Shown in pieces: positions 28,394 to 39,821 of a stretch of DNA of 64,000 nt. A program made the translations under genes and the position numbers. This DNA is from Loktanella sp. Alg231-35 (GTDB lineage Bacteria > Pseudomonadota > Alphaproteobacteria > Rhodobacterales > Rhodobacteraceae), in NCBI RefSeq assembly GCF_900143545.1, contig NZ_FREV01000002.1, forward strand, positions 310,018 to 374,017, given 5' to 3'. The stretch's first letter is position 1. Every line of letters starts with the position of its first letter. The notes beneath the pieces were generated by a model, which saw only the letters and a program-made list of their open reading frames with translations, did no database searches and had not been told where the DNA came from.

Positions 28394-29523
28394 GGTTTGA
28401 CCAATGTGACTGTGGCGAGGGCGGCAATGCCTTCCTCGCGTCCGGCAAAACCCAGTTTTTCCGACGTTGTGGCCTTCACACTGATCCGGTCACTTTCCAG
28501 CCCCATATAGGCCCCCATCACGGCTTTCATCGCATCCTGATGTGGGCCGATTTTGGGGTGTTCGCAGACCATGGTGCAATCGACATTACTGATGCCGAAC
28601 CCGTCCGCTGCGGCCAAAGCCACAGCATGTTCCAGAAAGATATGGCTCGCGGCCCCTTTCCATTGGGGGTCGGAAGGCGGGAAATGCTGGCCGATATCAC
28701 CTTTGCCCAGCGCGCCATAAATCGCGTCCGTGACCGCATGCATGCCCACATCGGCATCGGAATGACCTTGCAGGCTGCGGGTGTGCGGGATTTGCACGCC
28801 GCAAAGCCAGACATGATCACCCGGCCCAAAGCGGTGAACGTCAAAGCCATTGCCACAGCGAATATCCATTTCGGACCTCATCAGTTTCGCCGCCCGTGCG
28901 AAATCGGCGGGCGTGGTAATTTTGATGTTGTCTTCATCGCCCGGCACGATGGCAACGTCCAGCCCTGCTGCACGGGCGACGGCGACATCGTCGGTTTCTT
29001 GCCCGGTGCTTGCGGCATGCGCGGCCAAAAGCGGGGCAAGGCGAAACCCCTGCGGGGTCTGCGCACGGTATAGCCCATCGCGGTCTTGCACAGCGTCCAC
29101 CAAACCCTGCCCACCACGCCAAAGCGTGTCCGTCACGGCGACCGCAGGGGCTGCACCTTGGTGATTGTTCAGCGCCGCCAGAACCCGGTCGATGACCTGT
29201 GCCGTCACCAACGGGCGGGCGGCGTCGTGGATCAGGACTTGGGTGGTTGTATCATCCAGCGCTTTCAAACCGGCCTGCACCGATGCGGCACGCGTGGCAC
29301 CACCGGTTACAATAGTGGCCTGCGGTGCGCGCGGCCAATGGTCGGTTTCTACATCATCGGGATGCAGCACCAGCACCAGCTGTGCGATTGCCGGATGGGC
29401 CGCGAAACAGGCCATTGCGTGGGCCGCAACGGGCCGCCCGCCAAGCGATTGCCATTGCTTTGGCAGATCACCCCCGGCGCGGGTGCCGCGCCCTGCGGCG
29501 ACGATGATGGCGGCTGTTGTCAT
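28390..29523 (-). CDS. ispDF: Bifunctional IspD/IspF
   Basis: Two MEP-pathway steps on one chain: IspD (MEP cytidylyltransferase, about 1-215; [14 protein letters not shown] with the nucleotide-binding loop) and IspF (MECDP synthase, about 222-377; [19 protein letters not shown] metal site, [16 protein letters not shown]). Fusion of the two is common in alphaproteobacteria. 377 aa; the ATG at 29523 fits IspD. The intervening step IspE is not in the window. It is the first gene of the ispDF-pgpA-cinA unit and diverges from dusB. Confidence 0.96.
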   Translation of the reverse strand: MTTAAIIVAAGRGTRAGGDLPKQWQSLGGRPVAAHAMACFAAHPAIAQLVLVLHPDDVETDHWPRAPQATIVTGGATRAASVQAGLKALDDTTTQVLIHDAARPLVTAQVIDRVLAALNNHQGAAPAVAVTDTLWRGGQGLVDAVQDRDGLYRAQTPQGFRLAPLLAAHAASTGQETDDVAVARAAGLDVAIVPGDEDNIKITTPADFARAAKLMRSEMDIRCGNGFDVHRFGPGDHVWLCGVQIPHTRSLQGHSDADVGMHAVTDAIYGALGKGDIGQHFPPSDPQWKGAASHIFLEHAVALAAADGFGISNVDCTMVCEHPKIGPHQDAMKAVMGAYMGLESDRISVKATTSEKLGFAGREEGIAALATVTLVKP

Positions 29524-29708
29524 GGGGTATCCATTGGTTTGCATCACAGGTTTAGGCCGCGGCGGTTGCTGACGCAATTCGACAATTCACCGCGCAGAAT
29601 GCACAAAAAATAGGCACATGCCACTAAAGCAGGACAAATTGAGCCTCGTTTCGTTGTGCCAAGGGCCAATCCACCCTATTCCAGCAGCAACGCATAACCT
29701 TTGAACGA

Positions 29709-30710
29709 ATGATGGTTCCTTTGGCAAACCTCGATTCCTTGTCTCTGAATGATGTGGCGCTTGCGCCGCCGGTCGCACTTGCACCTTTGGCAGGCATCAC
29801 CGATTTGCCGTTTCGCCAGTTGGTGGCCTCTTTCGGGGCCGGCTGGGTAGTGAGCGAGATGGTCGCCAGTCAGGAAATGGTGCAGGCCAAACCGGGTGTG
29901 CGCGAGCGGGCAGAGCTTGGGTATGATCAGGCGGGCACTGCGGTGCAAATCGCCGGGCGTGACGCCTATTGGATGGCAGAGGCCGCCCGCATGGTCGCGG
30001 GCAATGGTGCCGCTTTCATCGATATCAACATGGGGTGCCCCGCCAAGAAGGTCACAAACGGCTATTCCGGTTCTGCCTTGCTGCGCACGCCTGATCACGC
30101 GCTTAGCCTGATCGAGGCGGTGGTGAATGCCGTGGATGTTCCTGTGACGTTGAAAACCCGGTTGGGCTGGGATGATGACAGCCTCAATGCCGCCGATGTC
30201 GCCCGGCGGGCAGAGGGGGCGGGCATCAAGCTGGTCACGATCCACGGGCGCACCCGCTGTCAGTTCTACAAAGGGAATGCGGATTGGACGGCGATCCGTC
30301 AGATCAAGGATGCGGTGTCGATCCCGGTGATTGCCAATGGTGATATTGTTGACGCCGGTACGGCGCGAGAGGCGCTGCGTCTTTCAGGCGCTGACGGCGT
30401 TATGATCGGGCGCGGCGCGCAAGGGCGGCCTTGGTTGCTCGCACAAGTGGCCGCAGAGCTTTACGGGCTGCCCGCACCACAACTCCCGCAAGGTGACGCG
30501 CTGACACAGATGATCTGCACCCACTACGAGGCGATGCTGTCGTTCTACGGGGCTGAGATGGGCCGCAAAGTCTCTCGCAAGCATCTGGGCTGGTATATGG
30601 ATGATGCCCGCACAGAGCCAGCCTTGCGCAAGGCGATCCTGACCCATGCTGATCCTAGGGATGTGTTGCGCGATTTGCCCGACGCCATGGCAATGCAGGT
30701 GGCGGCATGA
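29709..30710 (+). CDS. dusB: tRNA-dihydrouridine synthase
   Basis: FMN enzyme that reduces uridine to dihydrouridine in tRNA (nifR3 homologue). The 333-aa product has [15 protein letters not shown], the catalytic Cys in [19 protein letters not shown], and [12 protein letters not shown]. It heads the nitrogen-regulation operon, as nifR3 does in Rhodobacter. Its stop overlaps the ntrB start (ATGA at 30707). Confidence 0.95.
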   Translation: MMVPLANLDSLSLNDVALAPPVALAPLAGITDLPFRQLVASFGAGWVVSEMVASQEMVQAKPGVRERAELGYDQAGTAVQIAGRDAYWMAEAARMVAGNGAAFIDINMGCPAKKVTNGYSGSALLRTPDHALSLIEAVVNAVDVPVTLKTRLGWDDDSLNAADVARRAEGAGIKLVTIHGRTRCQFYKGNADWTAIRQIKDAVSIPVIANGDIVDAGTAREALRLSGADGVMIGRGAQGRPWLLAQVAAELYGLPAPQLPQGDALTQMICTHYEAMLSFYGAEMGRKVSRKHLGWYMDDARTEPALRKAILTHADPRDVLRDLPDAMAMQVAA

Positions 30711-31783
30711 TCCTCGAGGCGCGTCTTTGGGCATCGCTGCCGGTGCCGTCACTGATGCTGGACGGGCAGGATGTCATCACGATGAGCAACCCTGCGGCGG
30801 AAAACTTCCTCAACATGTCAGCCAAGGCGTTGGAAGGGCAACGGTTGTGGGAAAAGGTGATGATTGATGCACCACTCGAAGGGCCGTTTCAGCGCGCGCG
30901 CATCAACCGCACATCGCTGTTCGTCAATGATGTCGATGTGGGCAGCGGTGAGCGCGCGCCGATGCTGTGCAACATCCAGTTCGCGCCATTACAGGGCAGT
31001 GAAGACACAATGATCGTGATGATCAGCCCGCGCGAGATTGCCAGCCGGATCAACCAGAACCACTCTACCGGTAAGGCCGCGAAATCTGCCATTGGCATGG
31101 CCGAAATGCTGGCCCATGAGATCAAGAACCCGCTTGCGGGTATCACCGGCGCGGCCCAGCTTCTTTCAATGGGGTTGACGCCGGAAGATCAGGAAATGAC
31201 GGATCTGATTGTTGCCGAAAGCCGCCGCATTGTGAAACTGCTCGAGCAGGTCGAACAGTTTGGCAACCTGCGCCCGCCCGAACTGAAACCAGTGAACATC
31301 CACGATGTGTTGGACCGCGCGCGGCAATCAGCCGCCGTAGGGTTTGGTGCACATATGCTCTTTGTGGAACAATACGACCCGTCATTGCCGCAGACGATGG
31401 CGGACGCTGATCAGCTTTTGCAGGTGTTCCTGAACTTGCTCAAGAATGCCTCGGAGGCTTGCAAGGACGCGGGCACGCTGCGCTTGCGCACCTTCTATGA
31501 CACCTCGCTGCGTGTGCGCCGGTCTGACGGCACGCAGGCCAGATTGCCCTTGCAGGTCGAGATTATCGACGATGGACCGGGCCTGCCGCGCGAGATTGCT
31601 GATGATATTTTCGAGCCCTTCGTGTCAGGCCGCGAAAATGGCACCGGGCTGGGGCTGGCGTTGGTGTCCAAACTAATCGGCGATGCTGGCGGCTGGATCT
31701 CTGTCGAGAGCGTGCCGGGGCGCACGGTGTTCCGTGTTTCACTGCCCGTAGCCCCCAATGACAACGCATTAGGAGAAACGTAA
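30707..31783 (+). CDS. ntrB: Nitrogen regulation sensor kinase NtrB
   Basis: Cytosolic histidine kinase that, under PII control, phosphorylates NtrC when nitrogen is scarce. The 358-aa product has an N-terminal PAS region (about 5-105), the H-box [20 protein letters not shown] with His137, and an ATPase domain with DDGPGLP and [12 protein letters not shown]. No membrane segment, as expected. It is coupled to ntrC by a TAATG overlap with AGGAG ahead of it. Confidence 0.95.
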   Translation: MILEARLWASLPVPSLMLDGQDVITMSNPAAENFLNMSAKALEGQRLWEKVMIDAPLEGPFQRARINRTSLFVNDVDVGSGERAPMLCNIQFAPLQGSEDTMIVMISPREIASRINQNHSTGKAAKSAIGMAEMLAHEIKNPLAGITGAAQLLSMGLTPEDQEMTDLIVAESRRIVKLLEQVEQFGNLRPPELKPVNIHDVLDRARQSAAVGFGAHMLFVEQYDPSLPQTMADADQLLQVFLNLLKNASEACKDAGTLRLRTFYDTSLRVRRSDGTQARLPLQVEIIDDGPGLPREIADDIFEPFVSGRENGTGLGLALVSKLIGDAGGWISVESVPGRTVFRVSLPVAPNDNALGET

Positions 31784-33156
31784 TGGACGGGACAGTTCTT
31801 GTTGCTGATGACGACCGGACGATCCGAACGGTGCTTACGCAGGCGCTGACCCGCGCGGGCTGCAAGGTGCATGCCACGTCGTCGCTGGTCACGCTGATGC
31901 GCTGGGTGGACGAAGGTAAGGGCGATCTGGTGATCTCGGATGTGGTTATGCCCGATGGCAACGGGTTGGACCAACTGCCCAAGATTGCAGATGCGCGCCC
32001 CGGCTTGCCCGTCATCGTCATTTCGGCGCAGAACACGATCATGACGGCCATTCAGGCGGCAGAGGCGGACGCCTATGACTATCTGCCCAAACCGTTTGAT
32101 CTGCCTGATCTGATGAAACGCGCCGCCCGCGCGTTAGAGGTCAAACGCCGTGCGCCCGTCACCCGCAACCCTGATATTGCCGCGACCGAGCAGGGCGGTG
32201 ATCTGCCACTTGTGGGTCGCACGGCAGTGATGCAAGAACTTTACCGTCTTGTGGCGCGGGTCATGAATACGCAATTACCGGTGCTGATCACCGGCGAAAG
32301 CGGGACAGGAAAATCCCTGATTGCGCGCGCCGTGCATGATTTCTCGGACCGGCGCAGCCTGCCGTTTGTTGTGGTGTCGGCCTCTGATCTGGAAGGGATG
32401 GATGGTCCGTCAACCGTGCTGAACCGGGCCATGGGCGGGTCTATCCTGTTTGATGAAGTCAGCGACCTGTCAGAGCCCGCGCAAGCGCGCATTGTGCGGA
32501 TGCTGGACAGTTTGGGCGACAATGCGCCACGGATCATGGCGACGTCTCAGTCCGATCTCATGGTGCGGATGGAAGACGGGCACTTCCGCGAGGATCTGTT
32601 TTATCGTTTGGGTGGTGTCACGGTTGCCGTGCCGTCCTTGCGAGAACGCGTCGATGATATCCCGCTGCTGGCCGACCATTTTCTGGCCCGCGCAGAACGG
32701 GACGGCGGGCCGGTCCGGCGCTTTGGCGACGCGGCCATTGATCTTGTGCGCGCCTATAGCTGGCCGGGCAATGTGCGGCAGTTAGAGAACGCTGTGCGTC
32801 GTCTGGTCTTTACCGCCGCCGAAGAAGAAATCACGCGTGGCGAGGTTGAGATGGTGTTGGGCAATCAGCCAGCCATTGAGCCGCTGCGGTCAGGTGGCGA
32901 AGGCGAAAAACTGAGCGCCAGTGTCGCAAAGCATCTGCGTCGGTACTTTGATCTGCATGGGGGGGTGTTGCCGCCACCGGGGCTCTACAATCGGATTCTC
33001 AAAGAAGTTGAAGGGCCATTGATCGAAATTGCCCTCGATTCAACAGGTGGAAATCAGGCCAAATGTGCTGATTTACTTGGGATAAACCGCAATACACTGC
33101 GCAAGAAGATCACCGATCTCGATATCCGCGTGACTCGCCGCCGCAAGTTGATGTAA
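31783..33156 (+). CDS. ntrC: Nitrogen response regulator NtrC, without the GAFTGA loop
   Basis: 457 aa: receiver domain with phospho-acceptor Asp53 (ISDVVMPDG), AAA+ domain with Walker A GESGTGKS (171-178) and Walker [10 protein letters not shown] (about 221-229), and a C-terminal Fis-type HTH ([20 protein letters not shown]). Between the Walker motifs, where sigma54 activators carry GAFTGA, this protein reads [20 protein letters not shown], so that loop is missing. NtrC of Rhodobacter capsulatus lacks it too and activates the sigma70 enzyme; the same is inferred here. Confidence 0.95.
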   Translation: MDGTVLVADDDRTIRTVLTQALTRAGCKVHATSSLVTLMRWVDEGKGDLVISDVVMPDGNGLDQLPKIADARPGLPVIVISAQNTIMTAIQAAEADAYDYLPKPFDLPDLMKRAARALEVKRRAPVTRNPDIAATEQGGDLPLVGRTAVMQELYRLVARVMNTQLPVLITGESGTGKSLIARAVHDFSDRRSLPFVVVSASDLEGMDGPSTVLNRAMGGSILFDEVSDLSEPAQARIVRMLDSLGDNAPRIMATSQSDLMVRMEDGHFREDLFYRLGGVTVAVPSLRERVDDIPLLADHFLARAERDGGPVRRFGDAAIDLVRAYSWPGNVRQLENAVRRLVFTAAEEEITRGEVEMVLGNQPAIEPLRSGGEGEKLSASVAKHLRRYFDLHGGVLPPPGLYNRILKEVEGPLIEIALDSTGGNQAKCADLLGINRNTLRKKITDLDIRVTRRRKLM

Positions 33157-33223
33157 AACCGCAACATAACCGTGGCCTTGGCGCGTCAGCGTCACTGAAA
33201 GGTCACATATCAACAGCGGCATC

Positions 33224-35509
33224 GTGAGGGCGACCTCACCACAGTATTGGGCTCTGCACGTGCAGCGAACCCTTCCAGGACTGAACTTTTCGCGGCTGAA
33301 CCGGTGGTTCCGTCAGCGGCAGGTTCAAAGTGCGCTCACAACGGGGCTTGTGATTGCGGCGCCAATTTTGGCGGCGCTGACCTATTTTGTTGTTGGTCCT
33401 TACGAACAAAGTGCGGCGTCCAACGCGCTGCGGCTCGTGCTGCTGCTTGACCTGATTTATGTGCTGGTCGTGGCGGCGCTGGTGTTGCGGCAGGTCGCGC
33501 GGATGGTGGCGGCACGGCGCGCACGTTCGGCGGGTTCGCAACTTGCGGTGCGCTTGACCGGGGTTTTTGCGATCACGGCATTGGTGCCCATCGTGCTGGT
33601 TGCTGTGTTTTCGGTTGTCCTGATTTCCATTGCGCTGGAGGGGTTGTTTTCAGAGCCTGTTGGCAACGTGCTGCGCACCTCTCTGACGACAGCACAGGCC
33701 TATGAGGAAGAGCACCGCAAAGAGCTGACCCGCGACGGGCAGGGCCTGGCGGCCTATCTGGACCGCGAGCGGCAGGGCAATCTGTTCATGGATGATGGCG
33801 AGGTGCGGCGCGCTTTGGGCGAAGTGCAAGCGCAGATTGAACGCGGCCTGACAGAGGCCTTTGTCATCGACGGTCTGGGTAATATCACGGCACGCGGTGC
33901 GCGGTCTTATGAGTTCGGCTACGAGCGCCCCGATGCCACAGATTTTCTGCTGGCCGAGAACAACGGGTTGGCGATCATTGAGGATCTGGAGAGCAACGAA
34001 TTCCGTGCGCTGATCCCGCTAAGTGCCTTTCGCGACCGTTATCTATACGTGACCCGCGCGGTGGATGGCACGGTCTTGTCCTTGCTGGATGACACCACCG
34101 AAACGGTCGAGCAATACGAAGAACTGGCCAATGAACGGGGGCAACTCCTGTTCCAGTTTGGCCTGCTTTATCTGGGCTTTGCCGTGATCCTGATCCTTGG
34201 TGCAATCTGGGGTGGTCTGTGGTTTGCCGAACGGTTGTCGCGGCCCGTCGGCCGTCTGGTGTCTGCGTCACAGCGGGTGGGCTCGGGCGATCTGGATGTA
34301 CGTGTGATCGAAGACGATGGCGAAGATGAGATTTCGCAATTGGGCCATTACTTCAACCAGATGACCAGCCGGCTCAAGTTCCAGCGCGATGAGCTGCTTG
34401 AGACCAACCACGCAACAGAGCGGCGGCGGCGGCTGTTCGATTCCGTGCTCAGCTCGGTCACCTCGGGCGTTGTGGGGTTGGACCCGCACGGGCGCGTGAC
34501 ATTCGTGAACCCCTCAGCGCAACGTCTGCTGTCGGTGTCGGACCGGTCCGAAGCAACAGCGCTTTCTGTTGCAGTGCCAGAGTTTTCGGACCTTTTCGCG
34601 CGGGTGCGTGCCACGGATAAGGAAAGTGTGCAGGATCAGATCAATCTGGTGCGCAAAGGCCAACAAGAGAGCCTGCTGGTGCGCATGTCGCAGCGCCGCA
34701 ATGATGATGGCACGCTTGAAGGCTATGTTGTGGCCTTTGACGATGTGACCGATCTGGTCAGCGCGCAGCGTATGGCGGCCTGGGGTGATGTGGCGCGTCG
34801 CATCGCGCATGAGATCAAGAACCCACTGACGCCTATTCAACTGTCTGCCGAACGGATCAAGCGTAAGTTCCACAATCAGGTTGGCATGGACGCTGACAAG
34901 CTGGAACAGATGACTGATGTGATTGTCAGGCAAACCAATGACTTGCGGCGCATTGTTGATGAATTTTCCAAATTTGCCCGGATGCCAGAACCTGAACTGG
35001 CGCTGAACGATCTGACGCAGCTGATCCACGATTCCCTGTCGCTGCAGATGGCGGGGCAACCGGACGTGTTCTTTGCGGCCAGCATCCCAGACGAGCCGGT
35101 TTTGATCGATATGGACGACACGATGATCGGTCAGGCGCTAACCAATCTGCTCAAGAACGCAGGCGAGGCGACCGAGACTTACATAGAAAAACATGGCGCC
35201 GAAGGTTACCGCCGGGAAATCCAGTTGCGGATGATCCGTGAACCGGGTCAGGTGGTGATCAAGATCTCGGACAATGGCATTGGCCTGCCAGAAAACCGCT
35301 CGCGACTGTTTGAGCCTTATGTCTCAAGCCGTGACAAGGGCACGGGCCTTGGCCTGCCGATCGTCAAGAAGATCATTGAAGAACATGGCGGAACACTCAC
35401 GCTGACTGACGCCGATGTCTTTCAGGGGCAGGACCATTCCGGTGCCTGCGCCATCATTCAATTACCTGCCGTCTCAGCCGAGGCGCAGGCCGCAAAGATA
35501 CCAGCATGA
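33224..35509 (+). CDS. ntrY: NtrY sensor histidine kinase
   Basis: Membrane sensor kinase partnered with NtrX, linked in relatives to nitrogen and redox/oxygen sensing. The 761-aa product has four hydrophobic segments (about 36-58, 70-90, 105-140, and one near 310-330), an extracytoplasmic stretch between the third and fourth, a HAMP segment (RPVGRLVSASQRVGSGDLDV), a PAS domain, the H-box [20 protein letters not shown], and ATP-binding DNGIGLPE / GTGLGLPIVKKI. GTG start at 33224. Confidence 0.93.
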   Translation: MRATSPQYWALHVQRTLPGLNFSRLNRWFRQRQVQSALTTGLVIAAPILAALTYFVVGPYEQSAASNALRLVLLLDLIYVLVVAALVLRQVARMVAARRARSAGSQLAVRLTGVFAITALVPIVLVAVFSVVLISIALEGLFSEPVGNVLRTSLTTAQAYEEEHRKELTRDGQGLAAYLDRERQGNLFMDDGEVRRALGEVQAQIERGLTEAFVIDGLGNITARGARSYEFGYERPDATDFLLAENNGLAIIEDLESNEFRALIPLSAFRDRYLYVTRAVDGTVLSLLDDTTETVEQYEELANERGQLLFQFGLLYLGFAVILILGAIWGGLWFAERLSRPVGRLVSASQRVGSGDLDVRVIEDDGEDEISQLGHYFNQMTSRLKFQRDELLETNHATERRRRLFDSVLSSVTSGVVGLDPHGRVTFVNPSAQRLLSVSDRSEATALSVAVPEFSDLFARVRATDKESVQDQINLVRKGQQESLLVRMSQRRNDDGTLEGYVVAFDDVTDLVSAQRMAAWGDVARRIAHEIKNPLTPIQLSAERIKRKFHNQVGMDADKLEQMTDVIVRQTNDLRRIVDEFSKFARMPEPELALNDLTQLIHDSLSLQMAGQPDVFFAASIPDEPVLIDMDDTMIGQALTNLLKNAGEATETYIEKHGAEGYRREIQLRMIREPGQVVIKISDNGIGLPENRSRLFEPYVSSRDKGTGLGLPIVKKIIEEHGGTLTLTDADVFQGQDHSGACAIIQLPAVSAEAQAAKIPA

Positions 35510-35516
35510 GGGTAAC

Positions 35517-36920
35517 ATGGGCGATATTCTAATCACTGACGACGAACGCGACATTCGCGAGCTGATTTCGGAAATCCTGATTGATGAAGGGTTTACGACG
35601 CGGCTGGCGGGCACGTCTGACGAATGCATGGCGCAAATCGCAGCAGAGACGCCCGCATTGATGATCCTCGATATCTGGCTGAAAGACAGCAACATGGATG
35701 GGATCGACATTCTGAAGTCGGTCAAACGCGATCATCCCGATGTACCCATTGTCATCATTTCCGGGCATGGCAATATCGAAATTGCGGTCGCGGCGATCAA
35801 ACAGGGGGCTTACGACTTTATCGAAAAGCCCTTCAATATTGACCAATTGCTGGTGGTTATTCGTCGGGCCATGGAGACCTCACGCCTGCGTCGCGAGAAT
35901 GTAGAGCTGAAACGCGGCGAGACCTTCAGCGCTGACATGCTCGGCGACAGCGCGGCTTTCCGTAACCTCAAATCGCAATTGGACAAAGTCACCAAATCCA
36001 ACGGCCGCGTCATGCTAACCGGCCCTGCGGGGGCCGGTAAAGAGATCGCCGCGCGCTATGTCCACGCGAATTCCAGCCGTGCTGGCGCGCCTTTTGTGAC
36101 AGTGAATTCCGCATCCATTGAGCCGGAGCGCATGGAAGAGGTGTTGTTTGGCCGCGAAGACAGCGGACGCGGGATTGAACCGGGCCTGCTGGAAGAAGCA
36201 AACGGCGGTGTCGTCTACTTTGACGAGATCGCTGATATGCCTTTGGGCACGCAGTCCAAAATCCTGCGTGTACTGGTCGAACAGCGCTTTCAGCGCGTGG
36301 GCGGCGGCGACAAGGTGCAGGTGGATCTGCGCGTCGTCTCAAGCACCAACCGTGATCTGAACACGGCAATTGCAGATGGCGCCTTCCGCGAAGAACTTTA
36401 TCACCGTCTGAACGTTGTGCCGATTGCGGTACCGTCGCTGGAAGAACGGCGCGAGGATATTCCCGTACTGGCCGAGCACTTCATAGATATCTTCAACAAA
36501 GCCCAAGGCCTGCCGTTGCGCAAACTGGCCGATGATGCCCGCGCATTGCTGCAAACGATGCATTGGCCCGGTAATGTGCGCCAGTTGAAGAACGTCGTGG
36601 AACGTGTTCTGATCCTTGGTGAAAATGCGGATGAGATTACAGCACGTGAACTGCCCAGCGGCGAAGAAGGCGGCAGTGACGAAGGGCGCATCGTCCTTGC
36701 GGGCGGATTGGCGACATTGCCATTGCGTGAAGCGCGCGAACTTTTTGAGCGGGAATACCTGCTGACCCAGATCAACCGCTTTGGCGGTAACATCAGCCGC
36801 ACAGCGTCGTTTGTGGGCATGGAACGCTCGGCCTTGCACCGCAAGCTGAAGTCCTTGGGGGTGGTGACAACAAACAAGGCCGGGGGCCGTGTGGCCTATG
36901 TTGAGGATGACGCCGAATGA
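35517..36920 (+). CDS. ntrX: NtrX response regulator, without the GAFTGA loop
   Basis: 467 aa: receiver (phospho-Asp52 in LDIWLKD), AAA+ domain (GPAGAGKE near 165, VVYFDEIADM), and a C-terminal HTH (GGNISRTASFVGMERSALHRK). The loop where GAFTGA would be reads FGREDSGRGIEPGLLEEA. It therefore probably does not act through sigma54. The ATG at 35517 with GAGGGTAA upstream is chosen; an opening extends back into ntrY. The stop overlaps trkA by four bases. Confidence 0.94.
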   Translation: MGDILITDDERDIRELISEILIDEGFTTRLAGTSDECMAQIAAETPALMILDIWLKDSNMDGIDILKSVKRDHPDVPIVIISGHGNIEIAVAAIKQGAYDFIEKPFNIDQLLVVIRRAMETSRLRRENVELKRGETFSADMLGDSAAFRNLKSQLDKVTKSNGRVMLTGPAGAGKEIAARYVHANSSRAGAPFVTVNSASIEPERMEEVLFGREDSGRGIEPGLLEEANGGVVYFDEIADMPLGTQSKILRVLVEQRFQRVGGGDKVQVDLRVVSSTNRDLNTAIADGAFREELYHRLNVVPIAVPSLEERREDIPVLAEHFIDIFNKAQGLPLRKLADDARALLQTMHWPGNVRQLKNVVERVLILGENADEITARELPSGEEGGSDEGRIVLAGGLATLPLREARELFEREYLLTQINRFGGNISRTASFVGMERSALHRKLKSLGVVTTNKAGGRVAYVEDDAE

Positions 36921-38293
36921 AGGTGATCATTTGCGGCGCGGGGCAGGTGGGTTGGCAAATCGCCCGCCATTTGTCGGGTGAAAACAACGATGTGACCGTC
37001 GTTGACAACAATCCCGAACTGGTGCGCCGGGCAACCGATACGCTGGACGTGCAAGGGATCGCGGGCTTTGCAAGCTATCCTGACATCCTCGACCGGGCGG
37101 GTGCGCGCGACGCCGATATGGTCATTGCTGCAACACATTCGGATGAGGTGAACATGGTCACCTGTCAGGTGGCCCATTCGGTTTTCGCAGTACAGCGCAA
37201 GATTGCGCGCCTGCGGGCGCAAAACTATTTGGAACAGGGGTATTCCGACCTTTATCGCCGGGATCACCTGCCGATTGATGTGGTGATCTCGCCCGAGCGT
37301 GAAGTAGCCGAGGCTGCGTTGCAGCGCCTTGCCGCACCCGCAGCGTTTGACACCGAGAGCTTTCTAGAAGGTCGCGCCCAGCTATTGGGCATCACGATTG
37401 ACGAAGACTGCCCGGTAATCAACACGCCTTTGCGGCAGTTGACCGACCTGTTTTCCACATTGCGCGCTGTCGTCGTTGGCATCAGGCGCGAGGGCGCGCT
37501 GTTTGTACCATCCGCGGGCGATCAGATATTCCCAGAGGACGACGTTTACGTCTTCAGCATGACCGAGGATATGCCCCGCACGCTAGAGATTTTCGGGAAA
37601 ACACAGTCAAAACAAGAGCGTATCGTCATTATCGGTGGCGGCAATGTGGGTCTTGGCGTTGCAAAGGCCCTCGAAGCACGCACCGAACGCGTGCGCGTCA
37701 AGGTCATCGAGAAAGACCGTGAATGCGCCGAACTGGCGGCAGATGCGCTGGACCGCACGATTGTGTTGCATGGTGACGGGCTGGACAGCGCCTTGCTGGA
37801 AGAGGCCAACATCAGTTCCGCCGATGCGGTGCTTGCGGTGACAGATGATGACAAAACCAATTTGCTGGCCTCGGTACGCGCGAAAGAATTGGGTTGTGAG
37901 ATGGCGATCACGCTGATCAATGACCCAACGCTGGTGCCTTTGATGGGGCCGCTGGATATTGACGCTTACATCAACCCACGCGCTACGACCGTCAGTTCAA
38001 TCCTGCGCCATATCCGCCATGGCCGTGTGCGCGGTGTGTATTCCATCGGCGACGCCGAGGCTGAGGTAATCGAAGCGCAGGTGTTGGGCACTTCACCGAT
38101 GGCCGGGCAACGGATCAAGGATATCTCATTCCCGGAAGGGACGTTGATTGGGGCCGTCATGAAGGAACACAAATTCGTCAGGCCAACGGGTGAAACCCGC
38201 GTCGAAGAAGGCGATGTCGTCGCGATCTTTGCCATGGCCGACGACGTGCCAGAAGTGGAACGGCTCTTACAGGTCTCGATCGACTTTTTCTGA
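36917..38293 (+). CDS. trkA: Trk potassium uptake regulatory subunit TrkA
   Basis: Cytosolic NAD-binding gating subunit of the Trk K+ channel. The 458-aa product has two RCK-N/RCK-C units: VIICGAGQVGWQIARHL at the start and IVIIGGGNVGLGVAKALE at about 235. It overlaps ntrX and trkH by shared bases, so K+ uptake and NtrX are made from one message. Confidence 0.95.
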   Translation: MKVIICGAGQVGWQIARHLSGENNDVTVVDNNPELVRRATDTLDVQGIAGFASYPDILDRAGARDADMVIAATHSDEVNMVTCQVAHSVFAVQRKIARLRAQNYLEQGYSDLYRRDHLPIDVVISPEREVAEAALQRLAAPAAFDTESFLEGRAQLLGITIDEDCPVINTPLRQLTDLFSTLRAVVVGIRREGALFVPSAGDQIFPEDDVYVFSMTEDMPRTLEIFGKTQSKQERIVIIGGGNVGLGVAKALEARTERVRVKVIEKDRECAELAADALDRTIVLHGDGLDSALLEEANISSADAVLAVTDDDKTNLLASVRAKELGCEMAITLINDPTLVPLMGPLDIDAYINPRATTVSSILRHIRHGRVRGVYSIGDAEAEVIEAQVLGTSPMAGQRIKDISFPEGTLIGAVMKEHKFVRPTGETRVEEGDVVAIFAMADDVPEVERLLQVSIDFF

Positions 38294-39813
38294 TGGGATG
38301 GATTGTCCGCCTGCCGTTCTTTGTGGTCCTCATGGGGCTGGGTGCGATTGCGATGATCGTGCCCGCAGTGCATGGCGCGGTGATGGAAGATTTCAACACC
38401 ATGCGGGTGTTCTTCTACGGCTTTATCCTGTTTTCCGTGCTGACCTTGCTGATCGGGCTGGCCACGGCAGGTTACAGCCCCAGAAGCGTGGCGCGCAGCC
38501 AGTTGATCGGGCTTTTGTCGGCTTTCAGCGTGCTGCCGATCATGTTTGCGATCCCTTTCTACGAAGCGGTCGGGAACACGACATTCCTGAACGCATGGTT
38601 CGAAATGGTGTCGAGCTTTACCACCACAGGGGCCACTGTCTATGACAACGCGGGGCGGTTGACGCCGTCACAGCACCTGTGGCGGGCCTTGGTCGGTTGG
38701 CTGGGCGGGTTGCTGGTCTGGGTGACGGCAGTGTCGATCTTTGCGCCCATGAACCTTGGTGGGTTTGAGGTGCGCGCCGCTGCCTTTACCGGAAAGGGGG
38801 CGGTTGGATCGTTTACGCAGATTGGCCGGATTGTTGACCCATCCGAGCGGCTTGTGCGCTATACGCTGTCGCTGACACCAATTTACATTGGGTTGACCGG
38901 CGCGCTCTGGATTGGCCTCGTGATCGCGGGTGAATTTCCATACATCGCGCTGACCCATGCAATGTCGACGCTTTCGACATCCGGCATTACGCCGATAGGT
39001 GGGCTTTACTTTGCGGCGTCCCGGTTTTGGGGCGAATTGCTGATCTTCTGTTTCTTTGCCTTTGCCTTGTCGCGCCTGACCTTCAGCAGGGCGCTAACTG
39101 GCGAGGGTGACCAGGGGGTGCGGCGGGACCCGGAGTTTGTCACCGCATTGATCTTGATTGGCACTGTGACGGGCACGCTGTTTCTGCGCCATTTCATTGG
39201 GGCGGCAGAAGAAGGTGACGCGGCCAGTTTGACCGACATGGCGTCGGCTCTGTGGGGCACGTTGTTTACAGTGACGTCATTTCTGACGACGACCGGGTTT
39301 GAATCCTACTACTGGGACGGTGCGCGCATCTGGTCCGGGTTAAGCACACCGGGGCTGTTTTTGATGGGCATGGCATTGATCGGGGGCGGCGTGGCAACGA
39401 CCGCCGGGGGCATCAAGCTGCTGCGCATCTACGCGTTGTTCCGGCATGGCGAGCGCGAGCAGGAACGCCTGCTGCATCCGTCCTCTATCGGTGGCGGGGG
39501 CAGGGATGCGCGCCGCATCCGCAAGCAGGGGGCGTTTATCTCTTGGGTGTTCTTTATGCTATTCGCGATCAGCATTTCGGTGGTCATGCTGATGTTGTCA
39601 CTGACAGGCGTGCAGTTTGAAACCTCAATGGTGCTGGCGGTCTCGGCGCTTTCTACCACCGGGCCGCTGGCATCGGTCGCTGCTGAAACGCCGATTTCCT
39701 ATGCTGGCATCCCGGATGCGGCCAAGGCCATTCTGGCCTTTGCGATGGTGTTGGGGCGGCTTGAGGCGTTGGCGATCATCGCTCTTTTCAACCCTGAAAT
39801 CTGGCAACGTTAA
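38293..39813 (+). CDS. trkH: Trk potassium transporter membrane subunit TrkH
   Basis: Channel-forming K+ subunit; 506 aa with about ten to twelve membrane or pore helices. The selectivity loops are visible as SSFTTTGATVYD, STLSTSGITPIGG, TSFLTTTGFESY and SALSTTGPLASV. It is coupled to trkA by TGATG at 38291. Confidence 0.95.
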   Translation: MGWIVRLPFFVVLMGLGAIAMIVPAVHGAVMEDFNTMRVFFYGFILFSVLTLLIGLATAGYSPRSVARSQLIGLLSAFSVLPIMFAIPFYEAVGNTTFLNAWFEMVSSFTTTGATVYDNAGRLTPSQHLWRALVGWLGGLLVWVTAVSIFAPMNLGGFEVRAAAFTGKGAVGSFTQIGRIVDPSERLVRYTLSLTPIYIGLTGALWIGLVIAGEFPYIALTHAMSTLSTSGITPIGGLYFAASRFWGELLIFCFFAFALSRLTFSRALTGEGDQGVRRDPEFVTALILIGTVTGTLFLRHFIGAAEEGDAASLTDMASALWGTLFTVTSFLTTTGFESYYWDGARIWSGLSTPGLFLMGMALIGGGVATTAGGIKLLRIYALFRHGEREQERLLHPSSIGGGGRDARRIRKQGAFISWVFFMLFAISISVVMLMLSLTGVQFETSMVLAVSALSTTGPLASVAAETPISYAGIPDAAKAILAFAMVLGRLEALAIIALFNPEIWQR

Positions 39814-39821
39814 CGGGTTGA

